A DNA stretch of 64,000 bases from Pasteurellaceae bacterium RH1A (lineage in GTDB: Bacteria > Pseudomonadota > Gammaproteobacteria > Enterobacterales > Pasteurellaceae): positions 2,031,771-2,095,770 of the forward strand of contig CP015195.1 of NCBI GenBank assembly GCA_012221805.1, given 5' to 3'. The notes under the pieces are model-generated. The model was not told the DNA's origin. It saw only the letters and a list, made by a program, of their open reading frames with translations, and made no database searches. Made by a program: the position numbers and the translations under genes. Below are positions 36,953 through 47,250 of this stretch, piece by piece (position 1 is the first letter of the stretch; the number at the start of each line of letters is the position of its first letter).

Positions 36953-39757
36953 TTAGGCAAACTGACGTACTTCGCCACTGCCGTTTACATTCTCTTCACA
37001 ACGTGAGCAGAGGCTTTCATCAGCAACGCTGGTGGAATAATGCCAGCAGCGTGGGCATTTCTCGCCCTCGGCTCGTTCCACTTTCACCGCCAAGCCTGCT
37101 AATTCGCCCTCGGCCACATCAGCCTCATTCAATGGCTTAACAATGGCTTGAGAGGTAATAAGTACAAAGCGGAGTTCGTTGCCAAGCTGTTCCAAGAGTG
37201 GACGGATTTGCTCGTTGGCATAAACCGTGACCTTGGCTTCTAAACCTGCCCCGATCAGTTTGTCGTTACGGGCCTGTTCTAGCACACGGTTTACTTCCGC
37301 ACGCACTTTAAGCAGCTGCTGCCAGTAGTTGTCGTCTAGGCTTTCACCCTCATTCAAACCGAATAAGCCTGTGTAGAACTCCTCGGTAAAGACAAATTCT
37401 GGGCGGCCGTCCACTTGTGGCAAGTAGCCCCAAATTTCATCGGCCGTGAAAGAAAGGATTGGAGCAATCCAACGCACCAGGGCTTCAGAAATATGCCAAA
37501 GGGCCGTTTGACAGCTACGGCGGGCTAGGCTGTCCGCTTTTGTTGTATATTGACGGTCTTTAATGATGTCGAGGTAGAAAGAACCCATCTCAATTGAGCA
37601 GAACCGCATTAGACGTTGTACTACCGTGTGGAATTGGTAGTTATCGTAGGCGTCCTTGATCTCTTTTTGGGCTTCCAAGGCACAGCTAACCGCCCAGCGA
37701 TCCAGGGAGATCATCTCTTCTGGTTTCACCTGATCCCGTTTTGGATCAAAGCCGTTTAAATTCGCTAATAAGAACCGAGCGGTGTTACGGATACGGCGGT
37801 AGGAATCGCCAGCACTGTTTAGGATCTTGTGGGAAACCGCAATTTCGCCAGTATAGTCGGTTGAAGCCACCCAAAGACGGAGAATATCCGCCCCGTTCTT
37901 GTCCCAGACCTCACTTGGTACAATCACATTACCAAGGGATTTAGACATTTTTCTGCCCTTTTCATCTACGGTGAAGCCATGGGTCAGCACTTGTTTGTAA
38001 GGGGCTTTGCCTTTTGTCGCAGTTGAAAGCATGAGGGAAGACATAAACCAGCCACGGTGTTGGTCTGAACCTTCGAGATACATATCGGCTTCGTTGCCGT
38101 GAAATTCTGGGCGAACGTCCACCACTGAACCAAAGGTCGATCCTGAATCGAACCATACGTCTAAGGTGTCTGGCACTTTGCGATAGATTTCTGCATCAGC
38201 TTCGCCTAACACCTCTTTCGGATCTAAATCCCACCAGGCCTGAATGCCTGCGCTTTCCACCCGTTTGGCCACTTCTTCTAGGATTTCGAGCGTACGTGGG
38301 TGGAGCTCTTCGGTTTCCTTATGGACGAACATTGTCATCGGCACGCCCCAGGTACGTTGGCGAGAAATACACCAGTCTGGACGGTTGGCCACCATTGTGT
38401 CAATACGGGCTTCGCCCCAGCTTGGGATCCAGCGGACTGACTTGATTTCGCCCAGGGCTTGCTTGCGTAAGCCCTGGGTTTCCATTCCGATAAACCATTG
38501 CGGGGTGGCACGGAAGATAATCGGGGTCTTGTGTCGCCAGCAGTGTGGATAGCTGTGTTTAATGCGGGCAAGCTTGAGTAAAGTGCCTGTTTCTTTGAGT
38601 TTTTCGATAACCAAATCATTAGACTCAAACACGCCCTTGCCGGCGAAGAAAGGCACGTCGGACTTGAATTTGCCATCGTTGGCAACTAAGCCCGCCATTT
38701 CAATGCCGAACTTGCGGGAGACGATATAGTCATCCTGACCGTGGTCTGGGGCGGTGTGTACCAATCCTGTACCGCCGTCAGTGGTGACGTGATCGCCTGT
38801 GATAAAAGGCACGGAGAAATCGTAGAAAGGATGGTTAAAGCGGAGCAATTCCAGGTCTTTACCTGTGGCTTCACCTAACACTTCAACCTTTTCCACACCT
38901 ACAGCCTGAGCGACACTTTCTACTAAGTCCTTGGCTAGGATTAAACGCTCATCGCCAAATTGGAGGAGTTGATAATCGAGGTTTTCATTAAGAGAAATGG
39001 CACGGTTAGACGGCAAGGTCCAAGGGGTTGTAGTCCAAATGACCGCTGAAATCTGACCGCTTCCCTTGCCCACGGCATTGAATTTTTGTTCGATTTCTTG
39101 CGTCTTGACCGCCGGGAAACGTACATAAATAGACGGCGAAACCTTGTCTTCATATTCCACTTCGGCTTCGGCCAGTGAAGAACCGCAGTCCAAGCACCAA
39201 TGAACCGGTTTTGAACCCTTGTAAAGGTGGCCATTTTCAATCACCTTGCCCAGAGTGCGGATAATGTTGGCTTCGGTGTTGAAGTTCATTGTGAGATAAG
39301 GATTATCCCAATCGCCCAAGACCCCCATACGGATAAAGTCCGCCTTCTGGCCTTCAACCTGCTCTTTGGCATAGTCACGGCAGGCTTGGCGGAATTCTGC
39401 GGCCGAAATTTTCTCGTTCGGCTTACCTACCAGGCTTTCTACCTTGAGCTCAATCGGCAGGCCGTGGCAGTCCCAACCTGGGATATAAGGAGAATCGAAG
39501 CCTAAAGCAGTTTTAGACTTGATAATAATGTCTTTGAGGATCTTATTTACGGCGTGGCCTAGGTGGAGATTACCGTTGGCATAGGGAGGGCCATCGTGCA
39601 AGATAAAGGTTTTCTTGCCCTTGGAGGCCTCACGGATTTGCTGGTAGAGCTTCTTCTCATACCAATTTTTCAGCATAGCTGGCTCACGCTTGGCCAAATC
39701 GCCACGCATAGGAAAACCTGTTTCAGGCAGGTTAAGGGTGTTTTTGTAATCAGTCAT
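36953..39757 (-). CDS. ileS: Isoleucine--tRNA ligase
   Basis: This class I synthetase has 934 residues. The HIGH motif is in [16 protein letters not shown] (about residue 58) and KMSKS in [12 protein letters not shown] (about residue 600). The editing domain in between contains TTPWTLPSN and [16 protein letters not shown]. The C-terminal zinc site (CPRCWHYS and CSRCEENV) is intact, as in E. coli. In many gammaproteobacteria ribF directly precedes ileS; here a toxin-antitoxin pair lies between them, and lspA does not follow. Confidence 0.98.
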   Translation of the reverse strand: MTDYKNTLNLPETGFPMRGDLAKREPAMLKNWYEKKLYQQIREASKGKKTFILHDGPPYANGNLHLGHAVNKILKDIIIKSKTALGFDSPYIPGWDCHGLPIELKVESLVGKPNEKISAAEFRQACRDYAKEQVEGQKADFIRMGVLGDWDNPYLTMNFNTEANIIRTLGKVIENGHLYKGSKPVHWCLDCGSSLAEAEVEYEDKVSPSIYVRFPAVKTQEIEQKFNAVGKGSGQISAVIWTTTPWTLPSNRAISLNENLDYQLLQFGDERLILAKDLVESVAQAVGVEKVEVLGEATGKDLELLRFNHPFYDFSVPFITGDHVTTDGGTGLVHTAPDHGQDDYIVSRKFGIEMAGLVANDGKFKSDVPFFAGKGVFESNDLVIEKLKETGTLLKLARIKHSYPHCWRHKTPIIFRATPQWFIGMETQGLRKQALGEIKSVRWIPSWGEARIDTMVANRPDWCISRQRTWGVPMTMFVHKETEELHPRTLEILEEVAKRVESAGIQAWWDLDPKEVLGEADAEIYRKVPDTLDVWFDSGSTFGSVVDVRPEFHGNEADMYLEGSDQHRGWFMSSLMLSTATKGKAPYKQVLTHGFTVDEKGRKMSKSLGNVIVPSEVWDKNGADILRLWVASTDYTGEIAVSHKILNSAGDSYRRIRNTARFLLANLNGFDPKRDQVKPEEMISLDRWAVSCALEAQKEIKDAYDNYQFHTVVQRLMRFCSIEMGSFYLDIIKDRQYTTKADSLARRSCQTALWHISEALVRWIAPILSFTADEIWGYLPQVDGRPEFVFTEEFYTGLFGLNEGESLDDNYWQQLLKVRAEVNRVLEQARNDKLIGAGLEAKVTVYANEQIRPLLEQLGNELRFVLITSQAIVKPLNEADVAEGELAGLAVKVERAEGEKCPRCWHYSTSVADESLCSRCEENVNGSGEVRQFA

Positions 39758-39783
39758 TTTGGTTTCCAGTTAATTTAAATTCG

Positions 39784-39823
39784 TTTGGTTACTTTCTTTG
39801 CTTCACCAAAGAAAGTAACCAAA
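39784..39823. repeat. Perfect 17-bp hairpin of the ACTTTCTTTG repeat type
   Basis: TTTGGTTACTTTCTTTG (39784-39800), loop CTTCAC, and its exact complement (39807-39823). It lies between ileS and the zeta toxin gene. The stem sequence recurs in longer form near 56697-56789. Confidence 0.85.
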
Positions 39824-39834
39824 AGTAAAATATT

Positions 39835-40482
39835 CTAATTTACTTCTTTTAATATAGATAAGGCAACTTTACTGTCGCTTACCTCAAACAAGTTTATATC
39901 TCTATCTTCTTTAATCTGTTGAATACAGGCCTGATAATTTTCTGCCATTCTTATAATTACCTCTTTTTCAACAATTCGAGGTAAGGTTCCATCAAGGGTT
40001 AATTTATCAATAAATCGTTGTTGATTTCGCTCTATACTGAGTTCTGTATTGGTAGGTAAAGCAATTACGATAATTTGATAACCAGCCTCTTTTAAAACAG
40101 TCAATAAATCGTTAGCTGTTTCAATATTATTAAACGTAGTCTCATAAACAACATTCAATTTTTCTTCAGTTGCTTTGGCTAATAAAGCTCTTGCAAACCG
40201 ATGAGCGAAATTACCAGTTTTCTTATGTGCTTCTTCCCTACCATATCTTTCAATAAATGAATGGATTTTAGGGTGAGCACGGCGATAGTCGTCTGCCTGG
40301 ATAGGAAAATAGTTTTTGGCAAATTTATGAAATTCCCGAATAAGCGTGGATTTACCGCTGCCACTAATACCCGAAAAAATAATGGCTTTGGGGCTCACTA
40401 CACTCGTCAATCCAAAAGCAAATTTGGTATCTTCAAACCGTTCTTCAACGAGCTCTGGGCTTGGTTTAACTTCTCTAACCAT
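39835..40482 (-). CDS. Zeta-type toxin (UDP-N-acetylglucosamine kinase family)
   Basis: A P-loop kinase of 215 residues. Walker A is FSGISGSGKSTLI (about residue 38). The zeta-family active-site stretch appears as QADDYRRAHPKIH (D-x-x-R-x-x-HP pattern), followed by NVVYETTFNN and the basic lid region IERNQQRF. Zeta toxins phosphorylate UDP-sugars used for peptidoglycan and so halt growth; that is family knowledge. Its ATG overlaps the stop codon of the upstream small gene by one base, the usual antitoxin-toxin order. A hairpin repeat follows its stop. Confidence 0.87.
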   Translation of the reverse strand: MVREVKPSPELVEERFEDTKFAFGLTSVVSPKAIIFSGISGSGKSTLIREFHKFAKNYFPIQADDYRRAHPKIHSFIERYGREEAHKKTGNFAHRFARALLAKATEEKLNVVYETTFNNIETANDLLTVLKEAGYQIIVIALPTNTELSIERNQQRFIDKLTLDGTLPRIVEKEVIIRMAENYQACIQQIKEDRDINLFEVSDSKVALSILKEVN

Positions 40483-40766
40483 TAACTATGCAAACGTAAT
40501 TGATGATATTTATTTTGCAAACTTAGCACTTGCTCAATCACCGGCAAAACTTCCCGATAACGCTGTGGCACAAGTTCAAAATAGGCAGTTTCTAAATCTC
40601 GTAATAAGAGCCTATCTTGCTTACCTGCTTCTGTTTTTAGGGCTCCACTCATCATCATATCGGAAACGGTATCCGCACAAATCTCGTGAAAGACATCGCT
40701 AAAAGGCACATAGTCCTTAGCAAGGCTGGCTAGAATATGTTGTTTTTTCTCTTCTGTTAAGATCAT
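40482..40766 (-). CDS. Putative antitoxin of the zeta toxin
   Basis: A small, helical, charged protein of 94 residues (MILTEEKKQHILASLAKDYVPFSD...). It lies directly before the zeta toxin and overlaps it by one base. I infer an antitoxin role from position and size. The sequence is not obviously homologous to the epsilon antitoxin of streptococcal plasmids. I start at the ATG at 40766, preceded by GGGGGA; a longer frame adds 16 residues without a good start signal. Confidence 0.7.
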   Translation of the reverse strand: MILTEEKKQHILASLAKDYVPFSDVFHEICADTVSDMMMSGALKTEAGKQDRLLLRDLETAYFELVPQRYREVLPVIEQVLSLQNKYHQLRLHS

Positions 40767-40827
40767 AGATTTCCCCCAAGCAATGGATTTTACCCTGCTT
40801 TGGCTATTTTGCAAATTTTGCTGCTTT

Positions 40828-41790
40828 TTAGCCCGCTTGTTGGTTAAAAAAGCCTTTTACCGCCTGTACATCTCGCTCAATCTGGGCTTTCAATTCATCA
40901 AATGAGGCGAATTTGATTTCAGACCGCACCTTATGCAAGAAGGCCACTTCAATACTCTGGCCGTAAATAGACTGGTTAAAGTCGAAAATATGGACTTCCA
41001 AAAGCGGTTTTGTGCCGTTGATGGTGGGGCGGTTGCCTACATTGGCGATGCCCTGGAAGTCGCCTTGGGCGGTTTTAACCTGCACGGCATAGACCCCTTG
41101 AATAGGTGTAACCAGGCGGTTAAGCATAATGTTGGCCGTGGGGAAGCCGATGGTGCGGCCCAGCTTGTTGCCGTGGGCGACACGTCCTGCGATGGCATAG
41201 GGCTTGCCCAAAAGGCGTTGGGCCAGGGCTAAATCGTCCTTTTGCAGGGCCTCTCGAATCAGGGTGCTGCTAATGCGGTTTTCATCAAAATGATGGGTGT
41301 GGCTTTCCTCCACCGCAAAGCGGTATTTAAGGCCAGCATTACGCAAGGTGTGGTAATCACCCGCCCGCTTGGCCCCAAAACGGAAATCATCGCCTACGCT
41401 CAAATAACGCACCTTGAGCTGCCTAACTAAAAGCTCACTGATAAACTCTTCCGCACTGATTTGAGCGAATGTGTCCGAAAAGCGTACACAAAGCACAAAG
41501 TCCACGCCAGCATCTTCGAGTGCCTTGAGCTTGTCCCGCAGCCGCATCAGGCGGGCAGGCACCTTACAAGCGGTCAGATTTCCTGATTTTTTTGCAAAAA
41601 ACTCCCGAGGCTGGGGTTCAAAGAGCATTACTACCGACGGCAGGCCTAATTCCATGCCCTTGTCGCAGAGGCGGGCCAGGATGTTTTGGTGGCCGATATG
41701 CACGCCATCAAAATTGCCAATGGAAAGGACACAGCCCTGGGCAAGCAGGGGAAAATTTGAGAGATTATGAAAGCCGCGGATCAGTTGCAT
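40828..41790 (-). CDS. ribF: Bifunctional riboflavin kinase / FAD synthetase
   Basis: The N-terminal FAD synthetase domain shows the nucleotidyltransferase motif SIGNFDGVHIGHQNIL (about residue 25) and the later SSTLIREAL. The C-terminal riboflavin kinase domain begins with RVAHGNKLGRTIGFPTANI and contains VYAVQVKT and IANVGNRPTING. Together they convert riboflavin to FMN and FAD. An uptake signal with its TGCAAA element lies inside the coding sequence near 41566. Confidence 0.96.
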   Translation of the reverse strand: MQLIRGFHNLSNFPLLAQGCVLSIGNFDGVHIGHQNILARLCDKGMELGLPSVVMLFEPQPREFFAKKSGNLTACKVPARLMRLRDKLKALEDAGVDFVLCVRFSDTFAQISAEEFISELLVRQLKVRYLSVGDDFRFGAKRAGDYHTLRNAGLKYRFAVEESHTHHFDENRISSTLIREALQKDDLALAQRLLGKPYAIAGRVAHGNKLGRTIGFPTANIMLNRLVTPIQGVYAVQVKTAQGDFQGIANVGNRPTINGTKPLLEVHIFDFNQSIYGQSIEVAFLHKVRSEIKFASFDELKAQIERDVQAVKGFFNQQAG

Positions 41791-41830
41791 GTTGGTGGTT
41801 TCTCGTTAAACATAGGGCCCATTATACGCA

Positions 41831-42244
41831 TTAGTGGTTCTCAAACCAACTTTCTAAAATCAAACAGGCCGAAATGGAATCGACTTTGCCTTTTTTTAAG
41901 GCACGGTAGCCGCCCCGTTCAAAGATTTCTGCTCGAGCGGCCACGGTGGTCAGGCGTTCATCTTGCAATTCCACCGGCAGATTAAACCGCCCATTGAGGC
42001 GGTTGGCAAACTTTTTGGCTCGTTGTGTGAGTGGCTGCTCCGTGCCGTCCATATTGAGCGGCAGGCCCACGACTAAGAGATCAGGCTTCCATTCAGCAAT
42101 GGTTTTTCCGATCTGCTCCCAATTGGGAATGCCGTCTTGGGCCTTAAAGGCGGGCAGGCCCTGGGCCGTGCCCGTAATACTTTGCCCGACCGCACAGCCG
42201 ATACTGCTGGTGCCAAAGTCAAAGGCGAGAATGGTTTGGGTCAT
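41831..42244 (-). CDS. ruvX: Putative pre-16S rRNA nuclease (YqgF/RuvX)
   Basis: This RNase H-like protein of 137 residues has the first catalytic aspartate in [29 protein letters not shown] in the middle and [12 protein letters not shown] with later [12 protein letters not shown]. Members process the 5' end of pre-16S rRNA and are nearly universal. Its start overlaps the stop codon of the upstream DUF1016 gene by four bases. In E. coli it follows yqgE directly. Confidence 0.95.
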   Translation of the reverse strand: MTQTILAFDFGTSSIGCAVGQSITGTAQGLPAFKAQDGIPNWEQIGKTIAEWKPDLLVVGLPLNMDGTEQPLTQRAKKFANRLNGRFNLPVELQDERLTTVAARAEIFERGGYRALKKGKVDSISACLILESWFENH

Positions 42245-43254
42245 AAGTTATCCAGTAATTGTGTTTCAATTTCTTCAATCGTAGGTAGGCTACTCTTTAG
42301 ATTATCAGGTAATTGCTTGGTCAATAAATATTCGCTTACCCCGATTGGGCTGTTGATATTGCGTAAGGCAAATTCGACATCAATATTATTTTTTTCCTTA
42401 CAAAGCAGTAAACCGATGGTTGGGTTATCCTCAGGCATTTTAACCAAACTATCTACCGCAGACAGATAGTAATTAAGTTTACCCGTAAACTCTGGCTGAA
42501 AAGCGGTATTTTTTAGCTCAATGACGACATAGCATTTCAAGCGAATATGGTAAAAAAGCAGGTCAATATAATAGTCATTATTGGCGACCTTAAGATGATA
42601 TTGCTGCCCCACAAAAGCAAATCCCTTGCCGAGTTCCAACAAAAATTTACTGACATAAGCTACCAACTGATTTTCAACATCACGTTCACGATAGGGTTCA
42701 TCAAGGCTGACAAAATCGAAAATATAAGGGTCTTTTAAGGTTTGTTGAGCCAAATCTGAAACAAGAGGCGGTAAGGTTTGGGCAAAATTACTGACGGCCT
42801 TGCCTTCTCGTAAATGTAATTGATGTTTGATCTGTGTAGCTAATATATCCCTACTCCAGCCATTATCAATACACTTTTGCATATACCAAAAACGAGTCTT
42901 TCTATCCTTTATTTTCTCCATTAGCAGAATGTTATGGCTCCACGGCAATTTTGCCACAGCCTGTGGCAAAATTGATTTATCAGGATATTCTTTATAAAAA
43001 GCAAGCATTCTGCCTAAATTTCGCTCTGAATAACCTTTTAGATCACTAAATTCACTTTTCAGATCTTGGGCTAATCGTGGAATCACCTTAGCCGACCAAC
43101 CTTCCTGATCTTGCCGTTGGGCGATAATTTTCCCTGTTTGCCAATAAAGCAAAATCATCTCAGCATTTACGGCCAGCATTGCTGTCAGCCTTGCTTGCTG
43201 GATGGTTTGTTTAATTTCGCTTAGTAGTGATTGATATGAAATAAGGCTCATCAT
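42241..43254 (-). CDS. DUF1016 / YhcG family PD-(D/E)XK nuclease-domain protein
   Basis: The N-terminal DUF1016_N domain ([35 protein letters not shown] and [13 protein letters not shown]) is followed by a C-terminal nuclease fold. The catalytic pattern is visible as D231 in [11 protein letters not shown] and E246-x-K248 in YVVIELKN. YhcG-like proteins are widespread in accessory regions, and their role is not settled. I start at the ATG at 43254, which has AAGGAAAT upstream. It lies between yqgE and ruvX, which are adjacent in E. coli, and overlaps ruvX by four bases, so it has joined that operon. Confidence 0.88.
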   Translation of the reverse strand: MMSLISYQSLLSEIKQTIQQARLTAMLAVNAEMILLYWQTGKIIAQRQDQEGWSAKVIPRLAQDLKSEFSDLKGYSERNLGRMLAFYKEYPDKSILPQAVAKLPWSHNILLMEKIKDRKTRFWYMQKCIDNGWSRDILATQIKHQLHLREGKAVSNFAQTLPPLVSDLAQQTLKDPYIFDFVSLDEPYRERDVENQLVAYVSKFLLELGKGFAFVGQQYHLKVANNDYYIDLLFYHIRLKCYVVIELKNTAFQPEFTGKLNYYLSAVDSLVKMPEDNPTIGLLLCKEKNNIDVEFALRNINSPIGVSEYLLTKQLPDNLKSSLPTIEEIETQLLDNL

Positions 43255-43295
43255 ATTTCCTTGCAAAATGTTGGTTTTTTTGCCCCGCTTGCTGG

Positions 43296-43862
43296 TTAAG
43301 CTCGTCCCGCCCGAGCCAAAATCCCCTCAATCCCGAACAACTCATTGGCTTCAACCCAGCGATCTAGGTAGCCTGTATCGAACAGGGTTTTGTGGTTGGC
43401 AGGCGAAACCAACCAGTAGTTTTTGGCGATTTCATATTCAAGCTGGCCTGGCTTCCAGGTGGAACAACCCAGGCAGACCAGGAATTTTTCTGGGGCGGTT
43501 TCTCGGCCGAAGGTGTCTAAAATATCGCCTGATGTGGTCAGCATAACATCATCAGCAATGGGGTAGCTGTGGAGGAAGTCCTGCCCAGTTTTGGTGTGGA
43601 GGATAAAGCCCCTGTCTTGGCTGACAGGGCCACCACTTAGCACGATCTGATCCTTGCTATAATCCCGCTGGTTGGCCATCATAAAATCCATTCGAGCCAG
43701 GAGCTCCAGCACAGAAAGATCGGTTGGGGCGGTGATCATCAGGCCCATGGCTCCGTTGTCGTTATGCTCACATACATAAATGACCGAACGGTCGAAATAA
43801 TCATCGTCCATATCTGGGGTGGCAATCAAAAATTGTCCCTGTAAATTATTCAGTTCTAACAT
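43296..43862 (-). CDS. yqgE: YqgE/AlgH family protein (DUF179)
   Basis: The 188-residue DUF179 protein shows the N-terminal [49 protein letters not shown] and [24 protein letters not shown]. These are typical of YqgE, whose function remains unclear (AlgH in Pseudomonas). The start ATG overlaps the rsmE stop codon by one base (TAATG). The order rsmE-yqgE-ruvX matches E. coli apart from the missing gshB and the extra DUF1016 gene. Confidence 0.95.
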   Translation of the reverse strand: MLELNNLQGQFLIATPDMDDDYFDRSVIYVCEHNDNGAMGLMITAPTDLSVLELLARMDFMMANQRDYSKDQIVLSGGPVSQDRGFILHTKTGQDFLHSYPIADDVMLTTSGDILDTFGRETAPEKFLVCLGCSTWKPGQLEYEIAKNYWLVSPANHKTLFDTGYLDRWVEANELFGIEGILARAGRA

Positions 43863-44592
43863 TATAAATCTCCAAAGCAGACCTGTAGGGCGGTGATGGC
43901 GGCTAGACCTGCGGTTTCCGAGCGAAGCACTCGCTTGCCCAGCAGGACTTCAGTAAAGCCCTGCTGCTCGGTCATGGCAATTTCCTCAGGTGACAGGCCC
44001 CCTTCCGAGCCAATCAAGAGTCGCACACCGGCAACTGGCATTTCAGGCAGGGAACGGATGTTGTACTTGGCCCGTGGATGCAGATTGAGCTTAAGCATGC
44101 CATCCTGCTCCGCACACCAATCGGCCAGCTTCATCATAGGGCGGATTTGAGGCACCACATTACGACCACACTGCTCACAGGCGGCAATGGCGATTTTCTG
44201 CCACTGCTGCAATTTTTTGTCTTGACGTTCAGTATCCAGCTTGACCCCGCAACGCTCCGACCAAAGCGGAGTAATCACACCCACCCCCAGCTCCACTGCC
44301 TTCTGAATGGTAAACTCCATCTTATCCCCCGGGAAATGACCTGGCCCAGGTGAATAGGCAAATTGGATTCCCGATCGTCCAAGGCACTCTCATAAATCTC
44401 TGCAAGAATTTGCTTTTTGCCAACCGCTTGCAGGCGGGCCTTAAAAATATGGTTTGAGCCGTCAAAGAGGATAATTTCATTGCCCTCAACCATACGCAGC
44501 ACCCGGCCAACATGGTTGGTGGCGTCTTCGCTGAGGGAAACTATGGATTGATGAGCCAGTGGCTCGGGGTGGTAGATTCTTGGGATTCGCAT
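43862..44592 (-). pseudogene. rsmE: 16S rRNA m3U1498 methyltransferase with one single-base frame break
   Basis: The N-terminal part from ATG 44592 (MRIPRIYHPEPL..., PUA-like domain) runs to LGQVISRG. The C-terminal SPOUT domain continues in another frame from [29 protein letters not shown] to [13 protein letters not shown] and [16 protein letters not shown]. The break lies at a run of five C on the plus strand (44326-44330); a sixth base gives [11 protein letters not shown], the normal RsmE sequence. The repaired protein would have about 243 residues, as in E. coli. No other damage is visible, so this is probably a missed base or a very recent mutation. Confidence 0.9.
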
Positions 44593-44620
44593 ATTGACTG
44601 CTCTTGATTAAAAACAGGCA

Positions 44621-44644
44621 AGGTGCGTTATAAACGCACCTCAT
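44621..44644 (-). terminator. Hairpin behind mraY
   Basis: On the minus strand AGGTGCGTT-TAT-AACGCACCT forms a perfect 9-bp stem, followed by TGCCTG and then a T run. It separates mraY from rsmE. Confidence 0.6.
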
Positions 44645-44670
44645 AAAATAAGTGATTAAATAATTATGTC

Positions 44671-45753
44671 CTAACGCAATTTCAAAGTCACTAACCCAAT
44701 CAAAACCAACATCAGGGTAATAATCCAGAAACGGACAATAACCCGTGGTTCTGGCCAGCCCTTGAGTTCAAAATGGTGGTGGATTGGGGCCATGCGGAAG
44801 ATGCGTTTTTTGCGGATCTTATAGGAGCCCACCTGCAAGATAACAGACAGAGCTTCGACCACAAAGACCCCGCCCATAATCACTAAAAGTAACTCTTGGC
44901 GAACCAAAACGGCAATCACACCCAGGGCCCCACCTAGGGCAAGTGAGCCCACATCGCCCATAAAGACTTGGGCTGGGTAGGTGTTAAACCAGAGGAAGCC
45001 TAGGCCTGCCCCCACAATGGCGGTACAGACAATCACCAGCTCACTACTGAGTTTCACATAAGGAATGTGTAAATATTCGGCAAAATTGACGTTACCCGTA
45101 GCCCAGGCAATCAGGGCAAAGGCAGCTGCCACCATAATAATCGGCACAATAGCCAGGCCGTCTAGGCCGTCTGTGAGATTGACCGCATTAGAGGTGCCGA
45201 CAATCACGAAGTAGGACAAGATAATATAAAATAAGCCCAGTTGTGGCATAAATTCTTTAAAGAAAGGCACAACCAACTGGGTGGCAGCGGTGTCCTTGCC
45301 CACAGCATACATGCCAAAAACGGCAATCAGGGCAATAACGGATAGCCAAAAATACTTCCAGCGAGCAATGAGGCCATCGGTATTTTTGCGGGTGATTTTG
45401 CGGTAGTCGTCCACAAAGCCGATGGCTCCGTAACCAAAGAGGACAAAGAGAGTAAACCAAACATAGGCATTACGCAAATCGGCCCATAAGAGGGTGCTGA
45501 CCCCAATGGCAAAGAGGATCATAACTCCGCCCATGGTTGGCGTGCCTCGTTTGCTAAAGTGGCTTTCAGGCCCGTCATTACGGACTTCTTGGCCAAATTT
45601 GAGCAGCTGTAAGCGTTTAATCACTTTCGGCCCGATCCAAAGCCCGATGCCCAAGGCGGTAAGCAGGGCCATAATGGAACGGAAGGTAATATAGGAAACC
45701 ACGTTAAATGCGGTATTAAGTTGAACAAGATATTCAGCAAGCCAAACGAGCAT
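44671..45753 (-). CDS. mraY: Phospho-N-acetylmuramoyl-pentapeptide-transferase
   Basis: MraY makes lipid I from UDP-MurNAc-pentapeptide and undecaprenyl phosphate at the inner membrane. The protein has 360 residues and 10 membrane segments. [40 protein letters not shown] and the [11 protein letters not shown] motif are all intact. It follows murF, as in the dcw cluster, but murD, ftsW and murG do not follow: rsmE does. A REPIN-like element lies between murF and mraY. Confidence 0.98.
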   Translation of the reverse strand: MLVWLAEYLVQLNTAFNVVSYITFRSIMALLTALGIGLWIGPKVIKRLQLLKFGQEVRNDGPESHFSKRGTPTMGGVMILFAIGVSTLLWADLRNAYVWFTLFVLFGYGAIGFVDDYRKITRKNTDGLIARWKYFWLSVIALIAVFGMYAVGKDTAATQLVVPFFKEFMPQLGLFYIILSYFVIVGTSNAVNLTDGLDGLAIVPIIMVAAAFALIAWATGNVNFAEYLHIPYVKLSSELVIVCTAIVGAGLGFLWFNTYPAQVFMGDVGSLALGGALGVIAVLVRQELLLVIMGGVFVVEALSVILQVGSYKIRKKRIFRMAPIHHHFELKGWPEPRVIVRFWIITLMLVLIGLVTLKLR

Positions 45754-45793
45754 TGTCTAATCCTTCTATAACTAAAAGATTTTTTATGGGTAA

Positions 45794-45863
45794 GTAGGGT
45801 GGGCATCCCTGCCCACCGCTACGACATTATACTTTAAATGGTGGGCAAGGATGCCCATCCTAC
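45794..45863. repeat. REPIN-like paired palindromes between murF and mraY
   Basis: Arms at 45794-45817 and 45840-45863 are reverse complements with two mismatches. Each holds a palindrome (TGGGCA-TCCC-TGCCCA in the left arm), and each begins with GTAGG at its outer end. It belongs with the element at 16408-16495. Confidence 0.78.
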
Positions 45864-45864
45864 T

Positions 45865-47250
45865 TTATTTTAAGGCACTTTCAAGCAAAGCAATCAACTC
45901 TTCCATCTTCTGACTACGGGATCCTTTGGCCAGTAATACAAGCGGTTGATTTTCTTGGATTTTTTGCAAAATCACTTTCTTCAAAAAGTCAGCCATTGCA
46001 GCCTTATCGGTAAAATGATGTTGGGCATTAGCACTTATCACCGTACTTTCTCGGCCGAAAGAGACCACTAAATCCAAGCCAGCCTGGGCCACATAGTCCG
46101 CCACTTCTTGGTGGCAGGCCTCACTTTCTTGGCCCAGTTCAGCCATATCGCCCACAGCAAGAATTCGGTAGGCTGGATAGGCCTTGAGCACATCCACCGC
46201 AGACTTCATCGAGTCCACATTGGCATTGTAGCTGTCATCAATCAGCAAGAGCTTGTCGCTGATTTCAATGGGATAGAGCCGGCCCTTGACCTGGGAACGC
46301 TGTTCTAAACCTGCCTTAACCGCCTGCAAGTCTGCCCCCACAGCCATAGCCAGGCTGGTGGCCGCTAGGGCATTGCTAACATTGTGCTTGCCTAGATAAG
46401 GCAGGTTGATGTCAATTTCGCCCTGGGGAGAATGGAGGGTAAAGCGGGAGCCGTTGAGGGTCAGTTCCACATTTTCAGCCCAGTAGTCGGCATAGGAATC
46501 GGTATCAGAGCCTGTGTAGCTAAAGGATTGTAGCTCGTGGCTGCCAATCTCGGCCTGCCATTGCGGGTAGTAATGAGCCAGATTGACAATGGCCTTGCCG
46601 CCCTCTTTTAAGCCTCGGTAGATTTCCCCCTTGGCCTGAGCCACGCCTGCCAGTGAGCCGAAACCTTCTAGGTGGGCAGAGGCCACATTATTGACCAGGC
46701 AGGCATCAGGTTGAGCCAAGGCGGTAGTATAAGCAATTTCACCAATATGGTTGGCCCCTAGTTCGACCACGGCAAACTTATGCTCTGGGGTTAATCGAAG
46801 TAGGGTCAGCGGCACGCCTAAATCGTTGTTGAGGTTGCCGAAGGTGTAAAGTACTTCATCGTCACAAGCGGTGACTTTTTGCAGGATTTTTGCAACCATT
46901 TCCTTGACGGTGGTCTTGCCTGAGGAACCTGTCATGGCCACGGTTTTAGGATTGAGTTCGGCCTTGAGCCACTTGGCAAGCCTGCCCAGAGCTAGGCGGG
47001 TGTCGGCCACGATCACTTGTGGCACATCAATATCACATTCCTTTTCAACCACCACGGCCACGCAACCCTGTTGGACGGCTTGGACTAGGTAGTTATGGGC
47101 ATCAAAGTTTTCACCCTTAAGTGCAAAAAAGAGGCCTTTTTCTACCGCTTGGCGGGTGTCGGTGCTGATATTTTTCACTTCCACATCAGGCTGGCCCAGC
47201 AGTTTGGCATCAAGGATATGGGCAATTTTATCTAAGCTTAGTTTGATCAT
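45865..47250 (-). CDS. murF: UDP-N-acetylmuramoyl-tripeptide--D-alanyl-D-alanine ligase
   Basis: This Mur ligase adds D-Ala-D-Ala to the peptidoglycan precursor. The ATP-binding loop is AMTGSSGKTTVKEM (about residue 107). KNISTDTRQ and FFALKGENFDAHNYL at the N-terminus, and LIDDSYNANVDSMKSAVDVL with RILAVGDMAELG at the C-terminus, are typical. Its 461 residues fit the family. murE and ftsI, its usual upstream neighbours in the dcw cluster, are missing; phzF lies there instead. Two uptake signals are embedded in the gene (45938 and 46864). Confidence 0.97.
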   Translation of the reverse strand: MIKLSLDKIAHILDAKLLGQPDVEVKNISTDTRQAVEKGLFFALKGENFDAHNYLVQAVQQGCVAVVVEKECDIDVPQVIVADTRLALGRLAKWLKAELNPKTVAMTGSSGKTTVKEMVAKILQKVTACDDEVLYTFGNLNNDLGVPLTLLRLTPEHKFAVVELGANHIGEIAYTTALAQPDACLVNNVASAHLEGFGSLAGVAQAKGEIYRGLKEGGKAIVNLAHYYPQWQAEIGSHELQSFSYTGSDTDSYADYWAENVELTLNGSRFTLHSPQGEIDINLPYLGKHNVSNALAATSLAMAVGADLQAVKAGLEQRSQVKGRLYPIEISDKLLLIDDSYNANVDSMKSAVDVLKAYPAYRILAVGDMAELGQESEACHQEVADYVAQAGLDLVVSFGRESTVISANAQHHFTDKAAMADFLKKVILQKIQENQPLVLLAKGSRSQKMEELIALLESALK

